Below, in pieces: positions 9,301 through 18,350 of a DNA stretch of 64,000 nt. The DNA is from Calothrix sp. PCC 7716 (GTDB taxonomy: Bacteria > Cyanobacteriota > Cyanobacteriia > Cyanobacteriales > Nostocaceae), in contig NZ_AP025018.1 in assembly GCF_019977735.1 (NCBI RefSeq), positions 2,790,001-2,854,000 on the forward strand. Reading direction: 5' to 3'. A program made the position numbers and the translations under genes. The notes beneath the pieces were generated by a model that was not told the DNA's origin, did not search any database, and saw only the letters and a program-made list of their open reading frames with translations. How positions within the stretch are numbered: position 1 is the stretch's first letter; the number at the start of each line of letters is the position of its first letter.

Positions 9301-11075
9301 GTCAAAATAATTACAGACCAGAAGAGAAGGGTTTAATCTTAGCGACAGACTTACCTGTTTACGTTAAGGGAAACTTCAACCTGCACACGAAACAAGAGTT
9401 TAAAGGCTCGGATGTATTAAATTCAGCTACTGAGTGGGACACCAAATTTTATACTCGTTCAAACCGGGATAGTGACTTTGCTTGCCGTCCTAATGACCCA
9501 AGACTACCTAACTGTACAATAGGGGAAACTTGGCGACCTGCATCAGTTATAGCTGATGCTGTTACCTTACTTTCTGATAACTTCCGTGAAGGTTATCGCA
9601 ATGAGGGTGATTATGACCTAAGAAATAATCAAACAGATACGACAACAGAACCCCAAGTGGGAGCTAATCCGCCTAAAAATGCAACTGATGTTAGAACAAG
9701 CAGATTGAGTAATGGTTTTTGGAATAATAACTTTGTAACATCTACCGCTGTTGATGACAGTTACTACAGGGCAACTCCTACTGCTGCTGATCCTGTTAAT
9801 CGAAATAGCTCTTACCTTAATAACTTTGTTACTCCTGTTCAAAGGCGAGGCGCTTTCTCTGAGTATGTAATGGAAATGTGCTTCAAACTACCAGTTTCAG
9901 AGTGTGGAGCAACTGATTGGTATGTTGGTTATGACGCAGATAATAATAACACAATTACAGATGCTGAAAGAGATATAAGATCCAGTAGTTTACCAGCTGT
10001 CGCAAACGCGACTCAATTAGTGGCTGGCACTACAGCTAGATCACCGAAGGCAGGTTATGAAAGATTTGCCCGAAGAGTTGCTTTTCGACGTACTGCTGGT
10101 GGTAACTTAGCAAATTCAGGTGGCACTGATTTGAATATTGCATCTCAACGCCCAATACCTTTGGGAATAGTAGCTGGTGTAGTAAACACAGTAGCAGCTT
10201 TGCCTGATAGTCCAGCAAACGCTTTGTGGTTTACAACCACAAATGCTGCTGCTCCAGCCGTAAATCCAGGCGCTGGCACTAAGAGATATAACAATACTGA
10301 TCGTTTATTATTTTATAGTCTTCCTGTTGGCGCCCCATTAACAAGTCAACCACGCTTAGAGCCAATTTTGCAAATCCAATCTCCGAGAACTAGTTTTGGA
10401 ACTAATTTTGGTGACATATCAAGAATAGGTACAGAGACAGAGCGTGTAAAAAATACTCGGTGGTTGTCAAAAGCAAGAGCAACAACATTTAATCTTGTAA
10501 TGGCAGCAGGTGATACTCCAGCACGTGCAGGGGTTGGCAACTACGAACGAAATGGTGGTTTACATAACTTTGTACGCTTCTTGGAAAACTGGGATGCAGT
10601 TGATGCAACTATTGCAGGTTCTTTCATCCAATTCAAACGCAGCGAATATGCTACGGCGCCTTGGCAAGTATTTGTTAGACCAAACCCAGGTGATGCGCCG
10701 ACTGTAAGAACTTTATTTACAGGTAGAGAAAATTTTGCTTATGTGACTGACAGTACACCAAGAGGAGAAGCACCTTTCTATATGGCTCCTGGTCGTAGCT
10801 GGGGTTTCGACGTGGCACTTTTGTCACAAAACCCTGACTTGTTCGCACAACGCTTTGTAATTCCCTCGACAGACCCACCAAACGAGTATTACAGAGAAAT
10901 TAGCCGTGACGACAAGTGGGTACAAACTTTGTTATGTGCAGTTCAAGATAGAAACGAAGGTTTTGGTAATGGTTTCAGCATAAGAATTACAGAAGGTGCC
11001 ACAGTTACAACAAAAAATACTCAGTACGCTGTACCTAGTAATGTGCGTCCTAGTACTTGCCCTGCAAGTCCCTAA
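6333..11075 (+). CDS. hpsA: Hormogonium polysaccharide protein HpsA
   Basis: This is a giant protein of 1580 residues. A basic N-terminus is followed by a single hydrophobic segment, GFVLPTVAMVSIVVVLLTMA at about 47-66, that looks like a prepilin helix. The next segment, AVLRAATPALDRAKAKISELF, is characteristic of HpsA. The rest is a long Asn/Thr/Pro-rich extracytoplasmic region with several Cys. Where type IV prepilins have Glu at mature position 5, this protein has Thr (F-V-L-P-T), as minor tip pseudopilins can. Start 6333 was chosen for its strong ribosome binding site over a TTG at 6258. HpsA belongs to the system that secretes polysaccharide during hormogonium gliding. Pseudopilin genes hpsB, hpsC and hpsD follow on the same strand. 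Confidence 0.9.
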   Translation: MSRNRKLVRAIRKYYRTIYSTVTRLRKLLLWLLQYLLLVKKKPRSANAGFVLPTVAMVSIVVVLLTMAILFRSFERSQNASNVRVNEAVLRAATPALDRAKAKISELFADPSLPRAVPSNATLYNTLTSKIDVYTLGDETPLTLATNLDANAEITSRNDGPLENKEILETAWKFPVDTDNDGKFDSYTLYGIYFRTPPQNGVNPTRNRISLDARTPPMLSGRAGNACDAQGDTSASLVGNSGWYKMQTGELKKSFFVYAATVPISQVPLNNGSPDSKYEQYKGNKSFSAIELQQDRTQLPITNNAVVYEDDLDITPGPKFRLNGRVFTNSNLMIGKASSPGLFPITLFQVSSKDSCYYERENGKIIVGGNLAGAGPVEATDSGGDEIHLFRENNSPDTSKKLSSTNKSTTDAPNQVAYNSQAYAERIDLLVTAQFARNQSTDPTEVTDNITRRRSNDPSLNFNRVRRDEIENYFRKRTRRVPFKEVLYTNPPTPATTGFTTANVLQGTETGVPNDKLRPPNEWIYPQAVTVPSQRLNLAPAQLPATDPELVERSPSEERLLADRILIGNNLPELRWDNTKQEFVGEEENEDITGQKWKDTSGNDTSNTRYRNTRVKQLADLGVTERDGFWENSAASPRLNVLDVVGGLRIVTGAGVYRSADSFLPTPPRPANNPNTTGNENAAPVVWSDAMPMVVPNPANPAQQSRGHLVMRASAVYHYNRDAYDPRNTTPDRFQTPIACVSSYYNPTSQNTATTPGFNPRNPATVEASNNGVSYAAPTTTAASITRGISLNANGLFDTVAEDVTNSGLSLVERLKYQANLVFPNGRIVNPLLWQALQKPSTENLTLAEQSAIDSTICAIQIADGSLSPNSAIIPDNAIREIAFLDARQIKAIDAGAPSGAYDLEIEERQPLEIRATQIDLNLLRTTSITGTWANEYLLPNSGVIYATRDDAQPDRSNPTSANVSATDYRLDPTRRPNAIMLINGSNLSRQNNYRPEEKGLILATDLPVYVKGNFNLHTKQEFKGSDVLNSATEWDTKFYTRSNRDSDFACRPNDPRLPNCTIGETWRPASVIADAVTLLSDNFREGYRNEGDYDLRNNQTDTTTEPQVGANPPKNATDVRTSRLSNGFWNNNFVTSTAVDDSYYRATPTAADPVNRNSSYLNNFVTPVQRRGAFSEYVMEMCFKLPVSECGATDWYVGYDADNNNTITDAERDIRSSSLPAVANATQLVAGTTARSPKAGYERFARRVAFRRTAGGNLANSGGTDLNIASQRPIPLGIVAGVVNTVAALPDSPANALWFTTTNAAAPAVNPGAGTKRYNNTDRLLFYSLPVGAPLTSQPRLEPILQIQSPRTSFGTNFGDISRIGTETERVKNTRWLSKARATTFNLVMAAGDTPARAGVGNYERNGGLHNFVRFLENWDAVDATIAGSFIQFKRSEYATAPWQVFVRPNPGDAPTVRTLFTGRENFAYVTDSTPRGEAPFYMAPGRSWGFDVALLSQNPDLFAQRFVIPSTDPPNEYYREISRDDKWVQTLLCAVQDRNEGFGNGFSIRITEGATVTTKNTQYAVPSNVRPSTCPASP

Positions 11076-11218
11076 TTAAACACAGTAACTGAGGATAAAT
11101 TCACAAATTTTTAAGACCTACATAGGTTTACGTGAAAACAGCAAAAGCAGCTAATTGCAACACACAAGCTAAACAAAATTGTCACCCATTAATGATAATC
11201 ATTTTTTAAACAAGAGAT

Positions 11219-11887
11219 ATGAAATTTAAGCAACAGCAAGCAACTTCACAAGAATCAAGCGAATCTGGTTTTACGATTATTGAGTCGTTAATGGCAATAA
11301 TCGTAGTCAGTATTTTACTGGCTGCAATTGCACCTGTTCTAGTCTTATCTACTGCAACTCGTGTTCAGGCAAGACGTGTAGAACTAGCAACTCAAGCAGC
11401 AAAGGCTTTTGTCGATGCGATTCAGTCTAAAACTATAGCTGACCCAAGTATAACCAAACCAGTTAATCCTGCGACCTCTGCTCTACCTCGAACACTTAGC
11501 AGTGCCAGCAATGATTATTTGTTAAACGTTGATACTCCTAATAATACAACTGGTTTGTACTGTTTTAGTAGAAATGGTTCTATAACTGAACCTGGTAGTT
11601 GTCCTTCCCAACAAAATGTCAGATTTTATATCCAAGCTATTCGGCTTGCGGTAAATTCTAGCGAACCCGATAAAGGTCAGGGTTATCGCTTGGGAATTAG
11701 AGTATATCGAAACGACACTAATTTTCCTGCAAAAGCAGCAAAAGATGGAGAAGAAGGAAAAAACCAATCAACTTTTACAGGAGGACTGGGTAGTCGCAAA
11801 AAACCGTTAATAGAAATGACTACTGAAATTGTTAGAGGTCAACCATCTTATGGTGCCCTATGTAGTCGCCTTGGAGGTTGCCAGTAA
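11219..11887 (+). CDS. hpsB: Pseudopilin HpsB
   Basis: This is a 222-residue protein with a short hydrophilic leader and the prepilin cleavage motif G-FTIIE (about residues 17-22). A hydrophobic helix runs from there to about 42. The helix continues into TRVQARRVELATQAAKAFVDAIQ, typical of HpsB. Glu5 of the mature protein is present. It would be cleaved by PilD and assembled in the inner membrane with the other Hps pseudopilins. The gene lies 143 bases after hpsA and 51 before hpsC, consistent with one transcript. Confidence 0.88.
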   Translation: MKFKQQQATSQESSESGFTIIESLMAIIVVSILLAAIAPVLVLSTATRVQARRVELATQAAKAFVDAIQSKTIADPSITKPVNPATSALPRTLSSASNDYLLNVDTPNNTTGLYCFSRNGSITEPGSCPSQQNVRFYIQAIRLAVNSSEPDKGQGYRLGIRVYRNDTNFPAKAAKDGEEGKNQSTFTGGLGSRKKPLIEMTTEIVRGQPSYGALCSRLGGCQ

Positions 11888-11938
11888 TTTTTAGTCAACT
11901 GCGTTAGTAAGTTATCAATTCAATTGGCATTCTTATCA

Positions 11939-12916
11939 ATGAAAAATAACAACAAGATAAATATACTGAGGAAGCTGTTAACAATCCAGTTAAAGCAATC
12001 TCATGACTCTCAAAAAAATAATGGTTTTACCTTGATTGAATTATTAGTAGCAATGATACTAGCAGTGTTAGTTATCACTCCCCTACTAGGTTTTATGCTA
12101 GATGTTTTACAAACAGATCGCAGAGAACAAGTTAAAGCTAACTCAGAACAAGAAATTCAAGCCGCGACAGACTATATCGCTCGCGATTTGCAACAAGCTC
12201 TTTATGTATACGATGCAACAGGTGTTGATACAATTAAGTCTCAATTACCAACAATAACTGGTGGAACACCAATTTTAGTATTTTGGAAACGAGAGTTTAG
12301 TGAAGCAAGTATTTCTTTAACAGGTGTTGCAAACAGAGATGATTCTTTTGTTTATTCATTAGTTGCATACTACTTAATCCAAGACAGTAGTACAACTTGG
12401 TCAAAAGCTGCTCGTATCGCTAGATTTCAAATTAAAGATGGCGTAGCAAGTAGTTTTAATACCGCAGACTGCACAGGTAAAACATATAGTTCAACTGTAA
12501 CTTTCAGTAAATGTCCAGATAAAGGATATAGGCCTTTTAATCTATCCCAAAAAGGTAAAACTTTGCAAGAGAAAATGAATAGTTGGACACCTGTAACAAC
12601 TGCATACGATGAAAAAGCGTTAGTTTTAGTTGATTACATCGACCAAAGTACTCCAAGTGCGAGTGCTACAAATTGTCCAGCGAATACAACAACAACGACA
12701 TGGAGCAAAATTCCTGCAAATCCTCAAATGGCGGGTTTTTATGTTTGTGTTGATTCACTCGATGGAAACAATAGAAGCGTTGTAGAAGTTTACTTGCGGG
12801 GAAATGCGCTAGCTCGCTATCAAAATAACAATATTGCTTTTAACGATAATCAAAGCTCTTTTTTCCCAACGTCAAGTGCAAGAGTGCAAGGACGCAGCTT
12901 TATTTTCAGCAAGTAA
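11939..12916 (+). CDS. hpsC: Pseudopilin HpsC
   Basis: The protein has 325 residues. After a leader of about 28 residues comes the cleavage site NG-FTLIELLVAMILAVLVIT, then LQTDRREQVKANSEQEIQAATDYIARDLQQAL, a signature of HpsC. The globular part is large for a pseudopilin and has several Cys. I chose ATG 11939 rather than TTG 11924. It is expected to be a PilD-processed component of the hormogonium polysaccharide secretion pseudopilus, together with HpsB and HpsD. Confidence 0.88.
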   Translation: MKNNNKINILRKLLTIQLKQSHDSQKNNGFTLIELLVAMILAVLVITPLLGFMLDVLQTDRREQVKANSEQEIQAATDYIARDLQQALYVYDATGVDTIKSQLPTITGGTPILVFWKREFSEASISLTGVANRDDSFVYSLVAYYLIQDSSTTWSKAARIARFQIKDGVASSFNTADCTGKTYSSTVTFSKCPDKGYRPFNLSQKGKTLQEKMNSWTPVTTAYDEKALVLVDYIDQSTPSASATNCPANTTTTTWSKIPANPQMAGFYVCVDSLDGNNRSVVEVYLRGNALARYQNNNIAFNDNQSSFFPTSSARVQGRSFIFSK

Positions 12917-12953
12917 AGTGTATAAATTGCAAACGTTAATAAGGACGAATCAC

Positions 12954-13664
12954 ATGCAAAATCGATCTAATGTAAAAGTCAAAAAGCAATTTAAGTCAAA
13001 TAACTTAGCATTAATTTTAAAAAAATTATATACCACACCTCACTTTTATACACCCAAACAGTCAAATAAAAATGGAGGTTTTACATTAATAGAACTTTTA
13101 GTAGTGGTAGTAATTATCGGAATATTATCAGCAATTGTCGCTCCATCTTGGCTTGGTTTTTTAGAAAGACAACGTGTTAATAAAGCTAGTGATGCCTTAT
13201 TTGCAGCACTACAGGAAGCACAGCGAGAAGCGAAAAAGAGTAAAGTTAATTACAGTGTTGGCTTTAGAAACAAAGATAATATTCCTGAATTTGCTGTGTT
13301 TCAAGGAACTAGTATACCCGCAGGTGATCCAAGATGGAAAAAATTGGGTGAAAATATGCAATTTCAAGCCGGACAGCTTTTAGTATATACAAACCTAGAT
13401 GCTTCCAATAGCAACAAAAAAACAGCCTCAAATATCAACTTTAGTACACCTGGTGGTAGTATCATTACCTTTGACTACATGGGTACTGTGTCAAAACCAG
13501 ATTTTGGAACATTTGGAGGTTCATCAGATCTTCTTGGTCTAAAGGTTGCAGTTGCTGTACCTCAAAGAGGCTCTAACGCCGCTGGTTACTTAAAGAGATG
13601 TGTATTTATAGATACTTTAATTGGGGGAATGAGGACGGAGAAAGATGAGGAATGTAAAGAATAA
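12954..13664 (+). CDS. hpsD: GspH-like pseudopilin HpsD
   Basis: The protein has 236 residues. A long basic leader of about 43 residues precedes GG-FTLIELLVVVVIIGILSAIVAP and SWLGFLERQRVNKASDALFAALQEAQREAKK. This is the N-terminal architecture of GspH/FimT-type pseudopilins. ATG 12954 has AAGGA about 9 bases upstream and is preferred to the longer frame, which overlaps hpsC. Position four in the hpsA-B-C-D order supports the HpsD name. A shorter paralogue is at 22947-23477. The 13665-13866 spacer shows nothing distinctive. Confidence 0.8.
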   Translation: MQNRSNVKVKKQFKSNNLALILKKLYTTPHFYTPKQSNKNGGFTLIELLVVVVIIGILSAIVAPSWLGFLERQRVNKASDALFAALQEAQREAKKSKVNYSVGFRNKDNIPEFAVFQGTSIPAGDPRWKKLGENMQFQAGQLLVYTNLDASNSNKKTASNINFSTPGGSIITFDYMGTVSKPDFGTFGGSSDLLGLKVAVAVPQRGSNAAGYLKRCVFIDTLIGGMRTEKDEECKE

Positions 13665-13866
13665 TCGGGAAATTGCCGTAATCAACAATATCTGAATAAT
13701 AGTCAAAAATACTGAAGCCGTAACTTTACCCAGAGTAGAAAATAGAAACACTGGGTGTATTTTTATTTGTAAATAGCTGATATATAAAGTCACTAAAAAC
13801 TCGCATGATTGAAATTTGATTTAATCGTGCATAAATTTTATATGGATTATTGAAAAACTTTGTATT

Positions 13867-14835
13867 ATGAATAAATGCATTGAATTTAGTATAGCTATTC
13901 CCACCTACAACGGCGAAAAATATTTATATGAGCTAATTAAAAGATTACAAAATCAATTAGATGTAGAAAATATTTCTTGGGAAATAATTATTGTAGATAA
14001 TAACAGTACTGACAATACTGCCAAACTTATTCAAGAATATCAAGCAACATGGCGCCACCCCTTCCCATTAAAATACTACCTAGAAACAAAGCAAGGTGCC
14101 GCATATGCCAGACAACGTGCAGTAGAAGAAGCAAAGGGTAAATTCATCGGTTTCCTAGACGATGATAACTATCCAGCACTCGACTGGGTGTCAGCAGCTT
14201 ACAAATTTGCTCAACAAAACCCTAACGTAGGAGCGTTTGGTAGTCAAATTCATGGTGACTTTGAAGTTGAACCACCAGATAACTTTGATAAAATAGCTTG
14301 CTTCTTAGCTATTAACCAACGAGGTTCACAACCACATTGTTACGAACCTAAAAAGAAAATGCTACCTCCTGGCGCCGGCTTAGTAGTTCGTAAACAAGCT
14401 TGGTGTGAAAGTGTTCCAAAACAGCTAGTTTTAAATCACAAAGGTAGAGATGCTCTTTTAGCAAGTGAAGACTTAGAAGCAGTATTACATATTCAGTTAG
14501 CTGGTTGGGAAGTTTGGTATAACCCAGACATGCACATCTACCACCAAATACCAGCATGGAGACTGCAAAGAGAATATTTACTTCGTCTTATTCGCTGTAT
14601 AGGTTTAAGTCGTCACCATATACGTATGCTGAGAACTCAACCGTTACTAAGACCCTTAGCAAGCTTGGGATATATATTTAATGATTGCCGGAAAATTTTA
14701 CTTTATCTTCTTAAATCTCCAAGTAGGTTTAGTCAAGATTTAATTGCTTGCTGTGAAAGAGAATTTTTAATCAGTAGTTTAATTAGCCCTTTTTATCTTT
14801 TACTCAACAATAATTTTATTAAACGGTATGACTAA
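13867..14835 (+). CDS. hpsE: HpsE-type GT2 glycosyltransferase
   Basis: This 322-residue GT-A glycosyltransferase opens with FSIAIPTYNGE. IIVDNNSTDNT lies at about 41-51, QGAAYARQRAVEEAKG at 76-91, and the metal site LDDDNYP at 97-103. An acceptor segment follows with LPPGAGLVVRKQAW, SEDLEAVLHIQLAGWEVWYNP and HQIPAWRLQREYL. These match the HpsE family of the hormogonium polysaccharide locus. It overlaps the next gene by 8 bases, implying translational coupling. Several decayed copies lie downstream. Confidence 0.87.
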   Translation: MNKCIEFSIAIPTYNGEKYLYELIKRLQNQLDVENISWEIIIVDNNSTDNTAKLIQEYQATWRHPFPLKYYLETKQGAAYARQRAVEEAKGKFIGFLDDDNYPALDWVSAAYKFAQQNPNVGAFGSQIHGDFEVEPPDNFDKIACFLAINQRGSQPHCYEPKKKMLPPGAGLVVRKQAWCESVPKQLVLNHKGRDALLASEDLEAVLHIQLAGWEVWYNPDMHIYHQIPAWRLQREYLLRLIRCIGLSRHHIRMLRTQPLLRPLASLGYIFNDCRKILLYLLKSPSRFSQDLIACCEREFLISSLISPFYLLLNNNFIKRYD

Positions 14836-15787
14836 TTTATATTTTACAGTTGCAATTCCAACATTCAACGGCGAAAAGCGTTTAGTTCAATTATTAGAAC
14901 ATTTACATTCACAAGTTGGACTTGAAGACATTCAATGGGAAATAGTCATTGTTGATAACAACAGCACAGATAAAACAAGTGAATTAATCCAAAATTTTCA
15001 ATCTAACTGGAATTATAATTACCAATTAAAGTACTTTTTAGAAACAGAACAAGGCGCCGCTTTTGCTAGGTTGCGTGCTGTCCGCGAAGCTAAAGGTCAT
15101 ATCATTGGCTTTTTAGACGACGATAACTTACCTGCACCTGACTGGATAAAGCAGGCAATTAGTTTTGCTAATGAGCATCCACAAGCAGGCGCCTGGGGAG
15201 GTCAAATACACGGTGACTATGAAGTGACTCCACCAGACAACTTTAAAAAAATTCAAAGCTTCTTAGCAATAAGAGAACGTGGAGATGTACCAAATCTCTA
15301 CGACCCAGTAAATTTAAGCCTCCCTCCTGCTGCGGCAATTGTCATTCGTAAACAAGCTTGGTGCGATAATGTACCCTCACGTCCTTCGCTAAGTGGAAAG
15401 TTACCAGGGAAAATGCTACAGGGTGATGACTATGAGCCACTAATTTACATGCACAAAGCTGGATGGGAAATTTGGTATAACCCAACAATGCATACCTACC
15501 ACCAAATACCGCACTGGCGCCTAGAAAAAGATTATTTAGTCAATTTAGCTCGTGGTTGTGGTTTGTGTATCTGTCAACTAAGACTGTTAAATGCTACTAG
15601 ATGGCAAAAACCGTTAATTTATACCAAGATTTTTCTAGGGAATTTACGCCGAGTGTTGAAGCACTTGTTTAAAAACTTTGGAAAATTAAGGACTGATACT
15701 GTTGCACTCGTTGAAATGGAATTTTATGTAAGTAGCATGATGAGTCCATTTTATTCTTTCAAACGCTACTTATCAAAATTAACGTAG
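14828..15787 (+). CDS. Second HpsE-type glycosyltransferase
   Basis: The protein has 319 residues and is collinear with its upstream neighbour: TVAIPTFNGE, VIVDNNSTDKT, QGAAFARLRAVREAKG, LDDDNLPAPDW, LPPAAAIVIRKQAW and HQIPHWRLEKDYL. It starts inside the end of the first hpsE (ATG 14828). The two are tandem paralogues that have diverged well beyond recent duplication, so they may add different sugars. All GT-A landmarks are intact. Confidence 0.85.
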   Translation: MTNLYFTVAIPTFNGEKRLVQLLEHLHSQVGLEDIQWEIVIVDNNSTDKTSELIQNFQSNWNYNYQLKYFLETEQGAAFARLRAVREAKGHIIGFLDDDNLPAPDWIKQAISFANEHPQAGAWGGQIHGDYEVTPPDNFKKIQSFLAIRERGDVPNLYDPVNLSLPPAAAIVIRKQAWCDNVPSRPSLSGKLPGKMLQGDDYEPLIYMHKAGWEIWYNPTMHTYHQIPHWRLEKDYLVNLARGCGLCICQLRLLNATRWQKPLIYTKIFLGNLRRVLKHLFKNFGKLRTDTVALVEMEFYVSSMMSPFYSFKRYLSKLT

Positions 15788-15866
15788 GTTGTTTTCCGTG
15801 CAACGGAACCCAACATTATCATATTATTCAACATCATTCATTTGTTGGGTTTCACCCAACCTACTT
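15785..15866. repeat. Imperfect inverted repeat, TGTTGGGTT family
   Basis: The left arm contains GTAGGTTGTTTTCCGTGCAA and the right arm TGTTGGGTTTCACCCAACCT, and together they can fold into a long hairpin. Related elements with ACCCAAC/GTTGGGT cores are at 26486-26515, 32222-32253 and 32417-32462, always between genes. Confidence 0.6.
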
Positions 15867-15874
15867 TTAATTAT

Positions 15875-16858
15875 ATGCCACGTATATCTGTAGTCATCCC
15901 TGCTCATAATAGTGAAAAAACTATTGTAAAAACGATTGATTCTGTTTTAAAACAGTCGTTTACAGATTTTGAACTAATTGTTATAAATGATGGTTCACAC
16001 GATAAAACCTGTGATGTTGTTTCAAAAATTAACGACTCACGTATCAAAGTATTATCATATCCAAAAGCAGGCGCCAATGTTAGCCGTAACCGTGGATTAG
16101 CTCTTGCTCAAGGAGAATTTGTTAGTTTTTTAGATGCAGATGATATTTGGGCGCCAGATAAATTAGCAAGCCAACTTCAAACTTTAGAAAATAATTGTAA
16201 TGCAAAAGTTGCTTACAGTTGGACTAATTATATTGATGATGAAGATAAATTTTTACTTACAGGTACTCATATTACAGCAAATGGAGACGTTTATGAGCAA
16301 TTATTAATCACTAACTTTTTAGAAAGTGGTTCTAATCCTTTAATTTGTAAAGACACTATATTAACATTAGGTGGATTCGATGAGTCACTAACCGCTGCCC
16401 AAGATTGGGATATGTGGTTACGACTAGCCAACAAATATAATTTTGTATGTGTCCCTAAACCTCAAATTTTATATCGAATTAGAGCAAATTCACTCTCTTC
16501 AAATCTTGCCCGTCAAGAAAAAGTTTGTTTAGATGTTTTGAGCAAAGCTTATAAAATTAGACCGAATACTAATCAACAGGTTATTAATTTAAGCCTAGCT
16601 AAACTTTATAACTATCTGACATGTAGAGCTTTATACCAACCGCATAATCGACAAAAAGGTCTTTTGGCGGCATCTTTTATAATTAAAAATTTTATTTACG
16701 ATTCTTCAAGATTAAAAAGACTCAAGTTAACGTTAAAGCTTGTATTTAAAATTAGTGTCATAATTTTATTTCCTTCTGCTTGGTCTACAGCTATTTTAAC
16801 AAGCATTAAAGGCGCCAAAACTCCAACGAATGAACTGGAAACAACTGGGACGTTGTAA
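15875..16858 (+). CDS. GT2 family glycosyltransferase
   Basis: The protein has 327 residues from ATG 15875; the longer frame would translate the upstream repeat. It shows ISVVIPAHNSEK, VINDGSHDKT, NVSRNRGLALAQG, LDADDIWAPDK (DXD) and LGGFDESLTAAQDWDMWLRL, so all GT-A motifs are present. It is a paralogue of the protein at 2872-3864, which has a degenerate NDG loop. Its position after the HpsE pair fits the additional glycosyltransferases (HpsF/HpsG type) found in hps loci, but I cannot choose between those names. Confidence 0.83.
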   Translation: MPRISVVIPAHNSEKTIVKTIDSVLKQSFTDFELIVINDGSHDKTCDVVSKINDSRIKVLSYPKAGANVSRNRGLALAQGEFVSFLDADDIWAPDKLASQLQTLENNCNAKVAYSWTNYIDDEDKFLLTGTHITANGDVYEQLLITNFLESGSNPLICKDTILTLGGFDESLTAAQDWDMWLRLANKYNFVCVPKPQILYRIRANSLSSNLARQEKVCLDVLSKAYKIRPNTNQQVINLSLAKLYNYLTCRALYQPHNRQKGLLAASFIIKNFIYDSSRLKRLKLTLKLVFKISVIILFPSAWSTAILTSIKGAKTPTNELETTGTL

Positions 16859-16900
16859 CTAGACATGGCATCCTACGCATCATTTATAAAATCACATGTT

Positions 16901-17045
16901 GTAGAGACGCGATATATTCCCTGTGGGACACTACGTGAACGTGTCTCTACATTTAGATTATTGAGATGCTTCACTACGTTCAGCATGACATACCTCACAT
17001 CTTGCACCTTCTCAACAATGGTAAGGTGGGCAGTGCCCACCCTAC
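16901..17045. repeat. Cluster of three dispersed repeats
   Basis: Position 16901-16950 is a decayed GTAGAGACGCGAT palindrome. About 16965-16995 carries GAGATGCTTCACTACGTTCA, also present at 25497-25525. Position 17021-17045 is a GGTGGGCAGTGCCCACC palindrome, found again at 32505, 47065 and 63096. No gene is seen in 16859-17148. Confidence 0.7.
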
Positions 17046-17148
17046 GCTAAAATAAGCGTTACAGGCTTTTTTATTCTCAATAATTTTATGGTGCAAGATG
17101 TGAGATACGGTATTTTCGTATTCCATTTTAATGGAATTAGGCTATTAG

Positions 17149-18000
17149 CATGGGGATTTTCAATCCCATGCGGGTAATGAACAAAGCGAAAATCCATCTA
17201 AAATAGTACACGAATATCAAAAAGACTGGCGCCACCCCTTCCCACTCAAATACTGTCGCGAAACCCAACAAGGCGCCGCACACGCGCGTAAGCGCGCAGT
17301 ATCTGAAGCGCACGGTGTACTCATAGGTTTCCTTGACGATGATAACTATCCAGAACCAAATTGGGTATATACTGCATATACATTTAGTACACTGCATCCT
17401 AAATGTGGCGCCTATGCAAGTCAAATTCATCCAGCTTGGGAAACTGAACCACCACCAAACTTTAAACGCATTACACCTTTTCTGGCTATCACCGAACGTG
17501 GTGATATTCCCTTACTGTACGACAAGCGTAAAAAAATGCTGCCTCCATCCGCAGGTTTAGTTGTTCGTAAACAAGCATGGCAAGATATTCCACATAACCC
17601 AATCCTCACTGGTAGAGCCAACGGTAACATGCTTACTGGTGAAGATACTGAAATGCTCTCATATATCCAAAAAGCCGGATGGGAAATTTGGTACAACCCT
17701 GCTATGGAAATTCACCATCAAATCCCACACTGGCGCCTGCAAAAAGAATATTTACTACCTTTCTTTCGTGGTATCGGTTTAAGTAGATACGTTACCCGAA
17801 TGGTTAATATTAAACCAGCATTAAGACCAATTGTAAGTTTTGCTTACATGATTAATGATTTACGCAAAATAATAACTCATGTCATTAAATACAGGCGCCG
17901 AGCTTTCACAGAATTAGTTGCTGCTTGTGAAATGCAGTTGTTTGTTAGTAGTTTGATTAGTCCGTTTTATTTGTGGAAACATGGGTATTTGAATAAGTGA
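17149..18000 (+). pseudogene. hpsE-type glycosyltransferase lacking its N-terminus
   Basis: From about 17190 the frame reads NPSKIVHEYQKDWRH, QGAAHARKRAVSEAHG, LDDDNYPEPNW, MLPPSAGLVVRKQAW and HQIPHWRLQKEYL, closely matching the two intact HpsE proteins. The first 50 or so residues, including the nucleotide-binding IPTYNGE strand, are missing. An in-frame TAG sits at 17146-17148 and the first ATG is deep in the protein at 17536. A functional enzyme from that ATG would lack the DXD motif, so I call it a 5'-truncated pseudogene. Its 3' half is the closest match to the scattered fragments at 18786, 19687, 20771 and 22538. Confidence 0.8.
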
Positions 18001-18010
18001 ATCCCCCCAA

Positions 18011-18113
18011 CCCCCCTTGATAAGGGGGGCTAAGAGTGTGTTAGGTTTTTTGTCAAGAAGATTGAAGTTGTAAATATCTGAAATTCCTCTTAAAGTCCCC
18101 CTTACTAAGGGGG
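18011..18113. terminator. Two C/G-run hairpins
   Basis: CCCCCCTT-GAT-AAGGGGGG (18011-18029) and CCCCCTT-ACT-AAGGGGG (18097-18113) are strong hairpins after the truncated hpsE. They resemble dispersed hairpins common in cyanobacterial spacers and could terminate transcription, although the T-run after the second lies some bases away. Confidence 0.45.
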
Positions 18114-18137
18114 ATTTAGGGGGATTTTTTACTTATT

Positions 18138-18164
18138 ACAGGTGCCGAGCTTTCACAGAATTAA
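18138..18164 (+). pseudogene. 27-bp hpsE 3' fragment
   Basis: The bases ACAGGTGCCGAGCTTTCACA and those that follow repeat the hpsE 3' region around 17893-17920 almost exactly. The match ends abruptly on both sides. The rest of 18030-18350 shows nothing coding. Confidence 0.6.
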
Positions 18165-18350
18165 GCTATAGGTCAGTATATTCATTATAGAATGATTATT
18201 AGGTATCAAAATCTAGGACGTATTCTCTATCTTGCGGTACCATTGTCTGTTTACGAAAAAGAGTTAAACCAATCATTTTATCAAGCTAGTGTTACCGAAA
18301 ATCAAATAAACTTGCGCGCTTGTAAATGATACAACACAGGAGGTAGAGCA

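Noticed and set aside
16865-17050. 61-residue frame after the GT2 gene
   Set aside because: It is a translation of three dispersed repeats.
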